DNA from: Crossaster papposus | Taxonomy: Eukaryota > Echinodermata > Asteroidea > Velatida > Solasteridae | DNA: 64,000 bases | Direction of reading: 5' to 3' | NCBI GenBank assembly: GCA_037893245.1 | Contig: JBAIAA010000095.1 | Coordinates: forward strand, 186,001-250,000 | Part shown: one piece after another, positions 13,139 through 26,860 of the stretch | Layout: every line of letters starts with the position of its first letter | How positions within the stretch are numbered: position 1 is the stretch's first letter | The notes under the pieces: model-generated | What the model saw: only the letters and a program-made list of their open reading frames with translations | The model's database searches: none | Told to the model about the DNA's origin: nothing | Translations under genes and position numbers: made by a program

Positions 13139-13222
13139 GTATATAAAGTAATTTACTACTGGGCAACACAAGAACGAAACGCCGATGATGACAGCGCCCT
13201 CTATATATAGTTTCTTTTGGAT

Positions 13223-13918
13223 GTCAGACAAGTCGACCGTTGAGACAACTCGACTCGGGACAAATATAAAAATTATGAAATAATTAACGCAATGGTCGGT
13301 CTAGTGCGTGCGTGAACGGTACCGAATCCTAAATTCAAAAACGAAGTCCCCGTGCATGGTATACGGCCTCGTTGGATCGACCGACCGGGGATGGGATAAA
13401 GTTGGCGCACAGGCCCGGCAAAAAACGATGCCACCGTGCACGGTACGGCTACGTTGGCCGGGGATAAGTGCGCACACAGGCCCGGCAAAAACGAACGAGG
13501 TGCACGGACAATCACACTGCGCTATATCGGCTCTGTTATATGCAACAAAAGGCAGATATGTAATGCCCAATGTACCTCTTAGTTTACAAGGTATTTTAAC
13601 CCAGTTTTCAATGGGATAGCACCATCATTTTCCTAAACTAAACTAGCAGCTAGACCTATCATCTCGCCCAGCGGCAACCCCATCCTTATATCATGGAGCT
13701 TATATCAACCCGGCCCGAACAACAAAACAAAACCTCATGTATCATAACTCCCAAACGGCGATCAGCCGCCGTCAAAATCCCCGCTACTATCCCAAAAGCA
13801 TGCGAGTCGACTTGTCTCAACGGTCGACTTGTCTTTCCATTTATCAGACATACGGTCGAGTTGTCTCAACGGTCGAGTTGTCCCGAGTCGAGTTGTCTCA
13901 ACGGTCGACTTGTCTGAC
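13223..13918. mobile_element. Inverted-repeat element with GTCAGACAAGTCGACC ends
   Basis: The left end GTCAGACAAGTCGACCGTTG and the right end ...GGTCGACTTGTCTGAC are inverted copies over about 40 bases. The middle (13262-13798) is moderately GC-rich, with the motif CAGGCCCGGCAAAAA twice and no good reading frame. It is the only copy here with both ends; the arrays at 5544, 20219 and 35087 are right ends only. Superfamily unknown. Confidence 0.65.
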
Positions 13919-13956
13919 CCCCGTTTCTTGTTATTATACGAGTGGAATTCTTTCAT

Positions 13957-15190
13957 ATTTCATTTCATTTATTATTTCGCAGGGCACAAAAAGAAAAACA
14001 GATATAAATTTACAATCATTCGAAAGTTAAGAATATCCATTTTAACAGTTACAAGATATCAAGTAAGTAAACAAATTACTACATGTACATGTAATATTTA
14101 TTTTCATTAAATTCAGGAACAAGACAAGACAAAATACAACGAGGAGACTGCACACCCCTGCAGGATTTAATCACTATCAAGTAGCTCTGAGAATGCGCGA
14201 CTAAATCACTGAAAGACAACAGGAGAGACAAACAAAGAACACAGACTGAGACAAACAAGGAAGGACACATACTGGCACGAACAGACAGACACCAAAACAA
14301 AAATAAAAAAAGACAAGCACAGTTAGATCGACACAGACAGGTACGGACAGACTTAGCAAAATAACAAGCACATATAGACAGACAGACCGAGACACACACG
14401 TACAGACAAGCAGATCAATGAGATATAAATACAAACTATAAAATACATGTACGTGTAAACGAATAAGCAAACGAGATAATGTAGTACGTTGTATGTTGTA
14501 TCCCGGAGTTAGCCAGTGTGTTTTCAGTTTGGCGGTAAAGCTATTCAGACCATGCAAGATCAGACTATCTTTAATGTCAGACGGCAAAGAATCCCACAGA
14601 CGCGGAAATGTAATGAAAAGTGATTGCTTAAGAGCGTTTGTTCTGGAAAACTGATGGGAAAATTTAAGGTTGTTTTCATGTCTACGATTAATACAAATGT
14701 AATTCTCAAACGGGATATCAAATTTCTTATACAAACATTTGGCTACAAAGACTACTGATAAGTAATTCAACCTATTCATTAAGTACGGTAAGCCCAGTTT
14801 GGTGCAGCGAATGGGGGGGTTATTCGGTTTACTAATGTTGTTGCTATTGGAGTTTGGTATGTGGCGTCTAAAGAGGCCCAGACAGGAACGACTAAATCTT
14901 CTCTGAACTTGTTCCAAGGATTTATTTTGAGAAGTGGAACGTAAGCACCAAACTGGAGCAGCATACTCAAGAATAGGTCTTACGAGAGCGGTGTATAATT
15001 TTACAAGAACTTGAGGATTATTACAATTTGTCAATCTAATGAAACCAGACATTCTAGTTGCCTTACTGACAGTGGAATTTACATGAAGGTTCCAAGTAAG
15101 ATCACTAGAAATAATGAGTCCCAAGTATTTATAATGGTCAACACGGTCTAAGTTGTGAGAATCTATCTGATAAGATGTTACACATGGAGT
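13957..15190 (-). mobile_element. LINE (non-LTR retrotransposon), 3' end, reverse-transcriptase C-terminus
   Basis: The frame 14201-15124 reads GLIISSDLTWNLHV, then LYTALVRPILEYAAPVW, EQVQRRFSR, KLGLPYLMNRLNYLS and FPRLWDSLPSDIKDSL. This is the thumb and C-terminal region typical of CR1/Jockey/L2-type reverse transcriptases; fingers and palm are absent, so the copy is 5'-truncated as usual for LINEs. The last 70 codons run through a CAGACAGA-type low-complexity stretch. The 3' tail (left end, 13957-13980) is made of AAATG repeats. It sits within the segment between the element at 13223 and module alpha. Confidence 0.85.
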
Positions 15191-15204
15191 AACCTATGAC
15201 ACCA

Positions 15205-15220
15205 GGCGCGAACTGGTTAA
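15205..15220. repeat. Lone right end of the TTAA element family
   Basis: GGCGCGAACTGG plus TTAA at the start of the fourth alpha segment, as at 5753. Confidence 0.6.
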
Positions 15221-15753
15221 GGAATTTGTCTGTGTCACAATTCGTTGTTTCTAAAATTGATCCACATACACTGTGTCCCAAAGATCAAGGTTTGACCCCG
15301 GTGAAGGGTTTAGTGAAGAATGTCAAACGAAGCTGGAGCAAAAAGTAACATAAACACAAACAAAACAGTGTCTGCCAGGAATTGATCATTAGTGTATTTT
15401 AATTGTTAACAATTTAAAGGGTCTAGGTAATGTGTTTTTTTGTTTTGTTATTAGCTTAAATAAAAGATTATATTTGAATGAGTGATTTCTAGACTCCAGT
15501 AAATAAGTTATCAATTTGATGGGAAAAACAATCAAAAAGTGTTTTGGGGAAATGGCCCCGCCCGAAAATGGTACATGCACCTTATTGGCATTAAAAATGT
15601 GCATAATCGTGACGTACATTTGGGAACTCGTTGGCCGGCCAGTAGCTGAGCTACAGCGGCCGATACGCACGTGCAATCGATGCAGAATCATTCTTTCCAC
15701 CGCAGTCAGTTCGATCATCGATTAGTTCTGGATTTTCTTTATTCTTCATAAAA

Positions 15754-15858
15754 ATGCCAGCCAGATGTGTTGCTGCAGGTTGCGGCAACACAAATAAAGC
15801 TGGTGTTAGCATGCACACATTTCCAATCATAAACTCCCAATCGTCATTAATAAACTAA
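15754..15858 (+). pseudogene. THAP-domain N-terminal half, module 4
   Basis: MPARCVAAGCGNTNKAGVSM, then HTFPIINSQSSLIN and stop. It lies in alpha (about 15221-16580), which here also carries a TTAA element at 16122-16353. The extra GCCAGCACTAAGC downstream of the frame is shared only with the modules at 26493, 47174 and 52209, defining an alpha subfamily. Confidence 0.5.
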
Positions 15859-16121
15859 GTTGGATTAATTGCCAGCACTAAGCATTTTGGCAATGTTTTC
15901 CATATGTAACCTGATACGTCAAAATCAGGCAAAAAGTCAATTTTGAGTTATCAAATTTCCCAGCAAAACCTTGCTCTTTCAAATGCCAATTTGCTCTTGT
16001 AATTATTCCAAAGCTAAGCTATTAAATTTTGAAATCTGTTAAATTTGTTGTCAATTCTGAACAAAATCTTGAACAAAGTGTCATTTTTGTAAAAAATCTT
16101 GCCTCTCTAAAAGTGTTTTAA

Positions 16122-16353
16122 CCAGTTCGCCTGGATTATTTTAACATCACCGAGCCGAGAGGCGGGATTATTTTTAACGAAACTCGATCTGAAGCGGGTT
16201 CAGGCCGATAGTGCCGGGAAGCACACCCACGCATTTCCGGCCTTGCTCGCTGCTGACAGACATTTCCGAACTTGAACTTGGCGTGTTTATGCGTCATTCG
16301 TTTTGAATTTGGGGAAAACTTTGCGTTTATATACGTCATCCGGCGCGAACTGG
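16122..16353. mobile_element. TTAA-inserting MITE, filled site in alpha
   Basis: A 232-bp element between TTAA at 16118-16121 and 16354-16357, with ends CCAGTTCGCCTGG and CCGGCGCGAACTGG. Sibling alphas at 6710, 21375 and 36247 have the empty site (GTGTTTAAAAA) at the same place, which proves insertion at TTAA. The copy at 26861 shares the site, so that pair descends from one event. Confidence 0.88.
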
Positions 16354-16580
16354 TTAAAAATACTTTTGGGATGAAATTTCAGTTTGCCATTTTGCAGCTG
16401 TTTCTCTATTCGTAGCTCAGCCCTGCCCGATTGTGGCATACCACGTTACATTACATGTACATGTATTGCTAACGTGCCATGTGGGTCCATTGATGTGCAG
16501 TCCCATTACTTTGAGGGAAAGAGCTTTTACACTGGTCGCTCACTCAGATTACCTTGCCCAATAAAGACTTTTCCACAGAT

Positions 16581-17744
16581 CTAACAAACAAATGGTTTCT
16601 CACTGGTGTGAATCATTTCATGTTTCTTTAGGTTAGATTGACTTGAAAAAGCTTTGCCACAGATCTCACAAACAAACGGTTTCTCACCAGTGTGAATCCT
16701 CTCATGTTTTTTAAGATTACTTTGTTGAGAAAAAGCTATGCCACAGGTTTTACAAACAAATGGTTTCTCACCAGTGTGAATCCTCTCATGTCCTTTAAAA
16801 TTCGGTCGGTGAGTAAAAGCTTTACCACAGGTCTCACAAACAAATGGTTTCTCACCAGTGTGAATCCTCCCATGTCCTTTAAGATGACTTCGTGTAGTAA
16901 AATCTTTACCACAGGTCTTACAAACAAATGGTTTTTCACCAGAGTGAATCCTGTCATGTTCTTTAAGACGACTTCGTTGAGCAAAAGCTTTACCACAGGT
17001 CTCGCAAACAAATGGTTTCTCACCAGTGTGAATCCTCTCATGTTCTTTAAGATGACTTCCTTGAGCAAAAGCTTTACCACAGGTCTCGCAAACAAATGGT
17101 TTCTCACCAGAGTGAATCCTGTCATGTTTCTTTAAATCATGTCGTGTAGTAAAAGCTTTCCCACAGTTTTCACAAACAAATGGTTTCTCACCAGTGTGAA
17201 TCCTCTCATGTTCTTTAAGATGACTTCGTTGAGCAAAAGCTTTACCACAGGTCTCACAAACAAATGGTTTCTCACCAGAGTGAATTCTGTCGTGTTTCTT
17301 TAAATCATGTCGTGTAGTAAAAGCTTTCCCACAGGTTTCACAAACAAATGGTTTTTCACCAGTGTGAATCTTCTCATGTTCTTTAAGATGACTTCGTCGA
17401 GTAAAAGCTTTACCACAGGTTTCACAAACAAATGGTTTCTCACCAGTGTGGATTCTGTCATGCTTCTTTAGACTATTTCGTTGTGTAAAACCTTGTCCAC
17501 AGGTCTCACAAACAAATGGTTTTTCACCAGTGTGAATCCTGTCGTGAATCTTTAAACTATTTTGGACTGTAAAAGCTTGACCACAGGTCTCACAAACGAA
17601 CAGTTTCTCATCATTGTGAACCCTGCCATGTCTCATTAGACTATTTTGGTGTGTAAAAGCTTGACCACAGGTCTCACAAACAAACTGTTTCTCTCCGTTG
17701 TTGACCCTCTGGTAGCAAATCGGTTCAGGTCCTTCTGTGTCCAT
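16581..17744 (-). CDS. C2H2 zinc-finger protein, type A, 13 fingers
   Basis: A complete 387-residue frame, [20 protein letters not shown] then 13 fingers and the shared SEKPFVC terminus. Helices include HQNSLMR, VQNSLKI, QRNSLKK, RRSHLKE, TRHDLKK (twice), QGSHLKE, HRPNFKG and SQSNLKK. TRHDLKK-QRSHLKE pairs occur in tandem, a sign of duplication by two-finger blocks. The linker after finger 1 is VHNDEK, a conserved type A oddity also in the gene at 27850. No stop or frameshift. Start at the AAAATGG ATG; the frame upstream closes at a TGA. Expected to be a nuclear DNA-binding protein; the target is unknown. Confidence 0.85.
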   Translation of the reverse strand: MDTEGPEPICYQRVNNGEKQFVCETCGQAFTHQNSLMRHGRVHNDEKLFVCETCGQAFTVQNSLKIHDRIHTGEKPFVCETCGQGFTQRNSLKKHDRIHTGEKPFVCETCGKAFTRRSHLKEHEKIHTGEKPFVCETCGKAFTTRHDLKKHDRIHSGEKPFVCETCGKAFAQRSHLKEHERIHTGEKPFVCENCGKAFTTRHDLKKHDRIHSGEKPFVCETCGKAFAQGSHLKEHERIHTGEKPFVCETCGKAFAQRSRLKEHDRIHSGEKPFVCKTCGKDFTTRSHLKGHGRIHTGEKPFVCETCGKAFTHRPNFKGHERIHTGEKPFVCKTCGIAFSQQSNLKKHERIHTGEKPFVCEICGKAFSSQSNLKKHEMIHTSEKPFVC

Positions 17745-18188
17745 TTTGCTCAAGTGTTTTTCTTGACCCCAACACTCCAGAATTCTCAAATTTAGTAGGT
17801 CGACTAAATTACTGCATCAGTCTGAAGTTTTAGATGAACAGACGTCTAAATTGTAGGTCACTCAGGTAGCCACTGGTGACACAATACATCATGACGCACT
17901 GCAGACACAGCTAGCTGTTTTTAGATGATACAACAATTCAAATTATAACGGCTTTTCCTTAAAAGGCACAATGCCTGCATTTTAATTTTTGCCATTGAAT
18001 GCTAGCTTTGATTTCATGCAAACCAGAAAAAAAGAACCTGTTAACCCTAACAACACTACAACAGTCCTCAATCCTCTAAAATCAATATGATTTTGCACAC
18101 ACACTAGATAGCTAGAGTTAATGGCATTATTTTGACATAGTTTACTTCAAGTTTACTCCCGGAAACACTCAAACATTGCGACGGTTAA

Positions 18189-18404
18189 CCAGTTTGCACC
18201 GGAGGACGTATACACTAAAGGTTTTACCAGACTCAGAACGGATGACTTAGAACAGATGACGCATAAACAAGTCACGAGCAAGGCCGGAAATGTCTGTCAG
18301 CAGTGAGTAAAGCAGGAAATGAACTCGCCTCGGATCGAGTTTCGTTAAATTATTCCCTCGCCTTGGCTCGGTGTTGGTGTTAAAATAATCCTGGCGCGAA
18401 CTGG
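18189..18404. mobile_element. TTAA element, old copy in gamma
   Basis: TTAA at 18185-18188 and 18405-18408 with ends CCAGTTTGCACCGG and CCTGGCGCGAACTGG. Positional homologue of 3146-3350, with an extra direct repeat of GGATGACTTAGAACAGATGA inside. Confidence 0.75.
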
Positions 18405-18669
18405 TTAATGATATAATTAGTACCTGCTTGACCATCAATAGATAATATTCCGAAACCTTCGGACATTTCCAGAAATTTGAGGACTGAAACTAGGACTCAG
18501 TAGAACACACGACATGGCGGCTACCGAAAAATAGGCTTAATAATTCATAACAATTTAGCAAAATTTTGGGGTCTGGGAACCAGACTACTTTTTGTTGGTG
18601 GACTCTAGTAGGAGAATTGTTTTAAGTACATGTACATTTACTGTAGTAAATTAGTATATTAATACTATG

Positions 18670-18838
18670 GTCAACTCGTACCCAAGTCAACCCGTACCCC
18701 AAATTTTACACCCAAGTCAAGTTGTACCCAAGTCAAGTTGTACCCGAGTCAACTCGTACCCGTGCGCGCGTGGAAAGACGTTGGAGAGGTACGGTAGCGT
18801 CATTTTAGCGTCATGGTGCACGTGACAGACGAGTTGAC
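18670..18838. repeat. GTCAACTCGTACC inverted-repeat element
   Basis: Homologue of 3776-3923. The left-hand array has one more unit (two GTCAAGTTGTACCC units). Confidence 0.5.
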
Positions 18839-19313
18839 TAGCCGTTTGATTTGGCATCGCTTTTTCTTTCGCGAGACTGGCTATTCTTTCATTGCTCTAA
18901 GTCCTAAATACCAGTATTTGTTAAAGACTGTTAATTACCTTCTCTAAATTACGCCGGCAAAACTACCGTTTACGATCCGACCGGATGGCACTTCCGGCCG
19001 TCTGAGCTTCAAGAAGAAAAAACAGCGCCCTCTGTAGACTTTTGTTTAACACCGGCCACATTAATTATGCTATTCCTCCATGATTATGCACATGGCCGGT
19101 AATTCTGAACACAATTTAATACATGTACATGTATCTAGGTAAAAGCATGAAACAATTTAATTTTGTTCCGTCTCCCTCCTAGCCTTGACCAACTTATCGA
19201 GCCTAGTATAATTACCTGAACCAATAAAGGAAACTACCGAGCGGTCGCTAGCATTTTTGAGATATGGCTGACACAACAAGAGGGCGCTGTTTGATTTAGG
19301 CAAATACAAAATC

Positions 19314-19523
19314 GGGGGGGGTGGGGCAGGGGGGCGGGGGGTGGGGCAGGGGAGGGTGGGGCAGGGGGCGGGGAGGGTGGGGCAGGGGAGGGTGGGGCAG
19401 GGGGGGTGGGGAGGGTGGGGCAGGGGGGGTGGGGAGGGTGGGGCAGGGGGGGTGGGGAGGGTGGGGCAGGGGGGTGGGGAGGGTGGGGCAGGGGGGTGGG
19501 GAGGGTGGGGCAGGGGGGTGGGG
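19314..19523. repeat. G-rich minisatellite (quadruplex-prone)
   Basis: About nine imperfect units of roughly 20-23 bases, consensus GGGTGGGGAGGGTGGGGCAG with an adjoining G run. The G runs of three or more at short spacing would suit G-quadruplex folding. Apparent glycine-rich or proline-rich frames through it are artefacts of the repeat. Confidence 0.9.
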
Positions 19524-19617
19524 CGAATTACATGCTACACCGGCGGTACACCGGGTTAGGCAAGTATTAATATTAAAGCAAAACAAAAAGTGTTCTCCAA
19601 CACGAGAGGTCAATCTC

Positions 19618-19824
19618 TATCAATAGTAGAGATATCTCTGTTTCGGACGTACAAAGTTAACATTAAATTTGAATGAATAATAGCGATATCTCTAGAAACA
19701 AAACACCTTTTATTACAAAAGAGATATTTCTATTATAAATGTAAATATATATATTTATAATATAGATATCTGTATTAATAATATAGATATATGTTATTAA
19801 AAGAGATATCCCTATTATTGATAG
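19618..19824. mobile_element. AT-rich palindromic MITE, copy 2
   Basis: Homologue of 4950-5157 with the same CTATCAATAG ends. It provides the uninterrupted form of the site that is split by 3 kb at 31545. Confidence 0.65.
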
Positions 19825-20218
19825 ACACTGGCATAATTATTAATATAAATATCTCCGCATCGGCGGCCCACGCGCGTTGCATACCGCGATTAGGACTTTT
19901 TGCAACCAACGAACCCATTGGCGCTAAAGAAATTTGAAAAGAAGCATAGGATTTTCTTGTTAATATAAATTTGTTCCTTTCCTTGGTGATAAATGATAAA
20001 AAGTGATAACATCACTTAAAATCAGAAAAGGAGAATGTCTAAAACCTAGTTTTAGTTTTGTGAATACTCTTCAAGTAAACAGTATAAATATTCTACATCA
20101 TTCTGATCACGGTACCTGATTTCGTCAACAGGCCGTTCTATTTCTAAAAATCAATTGTTTACTAATCTTTTGAAATCACCGATATATATCAATCCCAAAA
20201 GCATGCGAGTCGACTTGT

Positions 20219-20329
20219 CTCAACGGTCGACTTGTCTTTCCATTTATCGGACATACGGTCGAGTTGTCTCAACGGGCGAGTTGTCTCAACGGTCGACTTG
20301 TCCCGAGTCGAGTTGTCTCGACGGTCGAC
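20219..20329. repeat. GTCGAC short tandem array
   Basis: Right-end fragment of the 13223-type element, homologue of 5544-5673. Confidence 0.65.
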
Positions 20330-21055
20330 CCCCGTTTCTTTTTATTATACGAGTGGAATTCTTTCATTATGAAGAAACGTACAGCAAAAAGAAGAAAAAA
20401 AATTGACACCAGGCGCAAACTGGTTAATGAATTTGTCTGTGTCACATTTCGTTGTTTTTTAAATTGATCCACATACACCGTGTCCCAAAGATCAAGGTTT
20501 CACCCCGGAGAAGGGTTTAGTGAAGAATGTCAAACGAAGCTGGAGCAAAAAGTAACATAAACACAAACACAAACAAAACACAATATCTGCCAGGAATTGA
20601 TCATTAGTGTATTTTCTATTTGAATTCAATTTAATATTCAACACAACTACAGACAAACTTGTTGTGATTATAAATTAAAAAAACTGTGATAAGTTATTTT
20701 AATTGTTAACAATTTAAAGGGTCTAGGTAATGTGTTTTTTTGTTTTGTTATTAGCTTAAATAAAAGATTATATTTGAATGAGTGATTTCTAGACTCTAGA
20801 CTAGTAAATAAATTATTAATTTGATGAGAAAAACAATCAAAAAGTGTTTTGGGGAAATGGCCCCACCCCGAGAATGGTACATGCACCTTATTGGCATTGA
20901 AAATGTGCATAATCGTGACGTACATTTGGGAACTCGTTGGCCGGCCAGTAGCTGAGCTACAGCGGCCGTGCTGCTACGCACGTGCAATCGATGCAGAATC
21001 ATTCATTCCAGTTCTATCATCGATTAGTTCTGGATTTTCTTTATTCTTCATAAAA

Positions 21056-21160
21056 ATGCCAGCCAGATGTGTTGCTGCAGGTTGCGGCAACACCAATAAA
21101 GCTGGTGTTAGCATGCATACATTTCCAATCATAAACTTCCAGTCATCATTAATACACTAA
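21056..21160 (+). pseudogene. THAP-domain N-terminal half, module 5
   Basis: MPARCVAAGCGNTNKAGVSM, then HTFPIINFQSSLIH and stop, identical at protein level to the copy at 6384. The alpha segment is about 20428-21576. Confidence 0.5.
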
Positions 21161-21576
21161 GTTGGATTAATTTTGGCAATGTTTTCCTATTATGTGACCT
21201 GGTACGTCAAAATCAGGCAATTTTGAGTTATCACGTTTCCCGGAAAAAAACTTGCTCTTTCAAATGCCACTTTGCTCTTGTAAATATTCCAAAGCTAAGC
21301 TATTAAATGTTATCAATTCTAAACAAAATCTTGAACAAAGAGTCATTTTTGTGAAAAATCTTGCGTCTCTAAAAGTGTTTAAAAATACTTTTGGGATGAA
21401 ATTTCAGTTTGCCATTTTGCAGCTGTTTCTCCATTCGTAGCTCAGCCCTGCTTGATTTTGGAATACCGCATTACATGTATACATGTATAGCTAACGCGCC
21501 ATTACTTTGAGGGGAAGAGCTTTTACACTGGTCGCTCACCGAGATTGCCTTGCCCAATAAAGACTTTTCCACAGAT

Positions 21577-23860
<2,284 letters not shown>

Positions 23861-24081
23861 TCAAGATTCCAGACAGGACTCTGCTGTCAGTGTCTCACCG
23901 GAAAGCCTGAGTTAAAACACAAGGATTTTTTTTCATTGAAATTTATTTTTTTATTCAGTAAATTATTCCTGTTTTGAAACAAGACGCAGTTTATTAGCAC
24001 CGTTATTTACAGGTTTTTGCCAACATTCTGTTGCCTACGGCATTTTTTCTCTCTGCAGGCGTGATATTACGTCAACCGCTA

Positions 24082-24375
24082 CAGGCCCGTATGCCGGATT
24101 TTTTATGGGGGGTGCAAATTTGTACTGATAGGACAAAAAAATGGAACCAAAATTTGTTGTGTGCCAGTACCGTTATTTCTACCTCAAAATACCATTACTA
24201 CCCTGGAAAATGTGGACTTTTTGGTAATTTGGGGGGCGAATTTGTACTGATGGGACCAAAAATGGGACCAAATTTTCTCGTGTGCCAGTACAGTTATTTC
24301 TACATCAAAATACCATTATTTAAACTGGAAAATGTGAACCTTTTGGTAATTTGGGGGGGTGCAAATTCCGGCAAA
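24082..24375. mobile_element. CAGGCCCG-ended MITE, right end lost
   Basis: Begins CAGGCCCGTATGCCGG and contains two related units of about 130 bases (TTTGTACTGATRGGACCAAAAAATGG...). It lines up with 59603-59928, which keeps both ends. Confidence 0.6.
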
Positions 24376-24719
24376 TCTGGTGACTAGTCTGACAAAAATG
24401 GTCGAAATTGCAACTTCCCGCTTTTTTACACTAGTTGTCTCGTAACCCTCCGGTCTTCGACCGTCGGGAGGATGGGTTACGATTATCGCAACTAAATCCT
24501 CGGCTGTATGAATTTAATGGAGACAATGGAACTATAGGTGCTCAATAGGCCTAATCACTGAAGCGTGATGCCACAATATAGCGTATTATACACCTCCAAT
24601 GTGTCAACGAAGCATGCTTGGCAACGTTGACGTATATTCACGTCCGCCGCTGTTTATGCCATACATGTCAGTCGTGTATACCTGTCCACTGCAGTGGGGG
24701 TAGCTTTTGGCATAAATAC

Positions 24720-24857
24720 ATGTCAACCTCAACAACAAAGGTAACTTTTGCAGCGGAATTAAACTGCTGTGCCAGAGGAATTAACGCGTCATCTGTGGAT
24801 AGTAAACAATTTTTGTTGGGCCTAGCTCGGGACGTGTTTATTCGCGTTCGTTTTTGA
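24720..24857 (+). CDS. Short conserved open frame MSTSTTKVTF, unknown
   Basis: Reads MSTSTTKVTFAAELNCC, then INASSVDSKQF and a copy-specific tail. The same frame is kept at 49790-49894 and 60343-60447, with mostly silent or conservative differences and the same ATG. It lies on the + strand, divergent from the type B zinc-finger gene. Length 34-45 residues, with no recognised domain. It may be a first exon, a small peptide or chance conservation; confidence is low. Confidence 0.25.
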   Translation: MSTSTTKVTFAAELNCCARGINASSVDSKQFLLGLARDVFIRVRF

Positions 24858-26492
24858 ATCCATTCTCAGAATTTTTTGTCGAATATGTTTACGTCCTGCA
24901 GCACTATTCTGGTTAATTTCTAGCAAAGTTTACCAAAATTACAACAAAATTAAGAAGAATAATGCTCCAGTCACCAGGCCCAGACACAAACAAAATTGTA
25001 TTGGTCGGAGTTGAAATAAAAACTGGAAAATAATGATTGTGATTGGTCTAGTATGGGTCAATAAAGTTCATGCATATGACATCACACGCACATCGCATTT
25101 CACAACAGCGCCCCCAAAGAGGTCTTTGCGTAATCGCGCTAATGTACCGTCTGCACTTTGTTTGACCTCATAATGGCCGCTCGGCCCGGTTGCTAGTGCG
25201 ATTAGCGCGTACGCGTAGCGAGCGTGACGTCAATGCAACCCCTTTGTTGCCAGTTGGCAATTTCTGTAAATTAATATTAACTCACCAGTACCAGTGTACG
25301 TTGACGTTGTGCTACGGCCCCACAATCTGCAGAAAGATATTGTACTACAATTGTATATTATTATTAGGTTGTAGTCAATTCAATTCAGACAGCCTCGCCA
25401 GAATTGTCTCATACTAGTACAGCCTAATATAATGAAGAGAAAGTGAAATGGGGCGAGTTGGTAAGGGGTAAGTCGGCCAGTTGTCCTAGCCTAGCCTTGG
25501 GCTTGGCCGAGTAATGTTGGTCAGTGTAAACCAGTGGAGCCGTGTACGTTGAGGCATTGGAGAAATAATTCTTAATACAGTCAGTACTTATTTACAACGC
25601 ACGCCACATTCACGGGTATAATCTACACCATTCCTTAAGATGCATTCACAAATAGAACCTGCATCACTATGGCAGTACCAAGTACACTGTACATCATTTT
25701 ACAAACTAGTGCAAGGTCTACCTACCTGATGAAAATTACGGCAAAACTACGACCAACACAAGAACGAAACGCCGATGAGGACAGCGCCCTCTATATATAG
25801 TTTCTTTTTATTATACGAGTGGAATTCTTTAATATGAAGCGAGGAGAAAAATAATGACACCAGGCGCGAACTGGTTAATGGAATTTGTCTGTGTCACATA
25901 TGATTTCGTTGTTTTAAAAATTGATCCACATACACCGTGTCCCAAAGATCAAGGTTTGACCCCGGTGAAGAATTTTAAACGAAGCTGGAGCAAAAAGTAA
26001 CATATAAGAACATGAATACAAACAAAACACAATATCTGCCAGGAATTGATCATTAGTATATTTTCTATTTTAATTCCATTATTCCCCACAACTACAGACA
26101 AACTTGTACTTATAAATAAACAAACTGTGATAAGTTGAAATAATTGTTAACAATTTAAAGGGTCTACTGTAATGTGTTTTTTATTAGCCTAAATAAAAGA
26201 TTATATTTGAATGAGTGATGTCTAGACTCCAGTAAATAAGTTATTAATTTGAATAACAAATATGAGAAAAACAATCATAAAGTGTTTTGGGAAATGGCCC
26301 CACCCCGAGAATGGTACATGCATCTCATTGGCATTGAAAATGTGCATAATCGTGACGTACATTTGGGAACTCGTTGGCCGGCCAGTAGCTGAGCTACAGC
26401 GGCCGTGCTGCTACGGACGTGCAATCGATGCAGAATCATTCATTCCAGTTCGATCATCGATTAGTTCTGGATTTTCTTTATTCTTCATAAAA

Positions 26493-26597
26493 ATGTCAGC
26501 CAGATGTGTTGCTGCAGGTTGCGGCAACACCAATAAAGCTGGTGTTAGCATGCATACATTTCCAATCATAAACTCCCAATCATCATTAATAAACTAA
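26493..26597 (+). pseudogene. THAP-domain N-terminal half, module 6 (first copy)
   Basis: MSARCVAAGCGNTNKAGVSM, then HTFPIINSQSSLIN and stop, in alpha 25879-27253. Closest to the copies at 15754 and 47174. Confidence 0.5.
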
Positions 26598-26860
26598 GTT
26601 GGATTAATTGCCAGCACTAAGCATTTTGGCAATGTTTTCCATATGTAACCTGATACGTCAAAATCAGGCAAAAAGTCAATTTTGAGTTATCAAATTTCCC
26701 AGCAAAACCTTGCTCTTTCAAATGCCAATTTGCTCTTGTAATTATTCCAAAGCTAAGCTATTAAATTTTGAAATCTGTTAAATTTTTTGTCAATTCTGAA
26801 CAAAATCTTGAACAAAGTGTCATTTTTGTAAAAAATCTTGCCTCTCTAAAAGTGTTTTAA

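Larger units (their letters stand above)
17745..20218. repeat. Module gamma, copy 3
   Basis: Same order as gamma copy 1: leader and promoter region, TTAA element (18189-18404), GTCAACTCG inverted repeat (18670-18838), G-rich block (19314-19523), AT-rich MITE (19618-19824) and a conserved spacer to the GTCGAC array. No gene seen. It lacks about 250 bases present at 3935-4600 in copy 1. Confidence 0.7.

Noticed and set aside
14201-14420. Cys/Leu-rich C-terminus of the LINE frame as a membrane protein
   Set aside because: It is a read-through of CAGACAGA-type low-complexity DNA after the reverse-transcriptase end.
19296-19626. Glycine-rich (+) and proline-rich (-) frames
   Set aside because: Both are translations of the G-rich minisatellite; no conserved start and absent in sibling modules.
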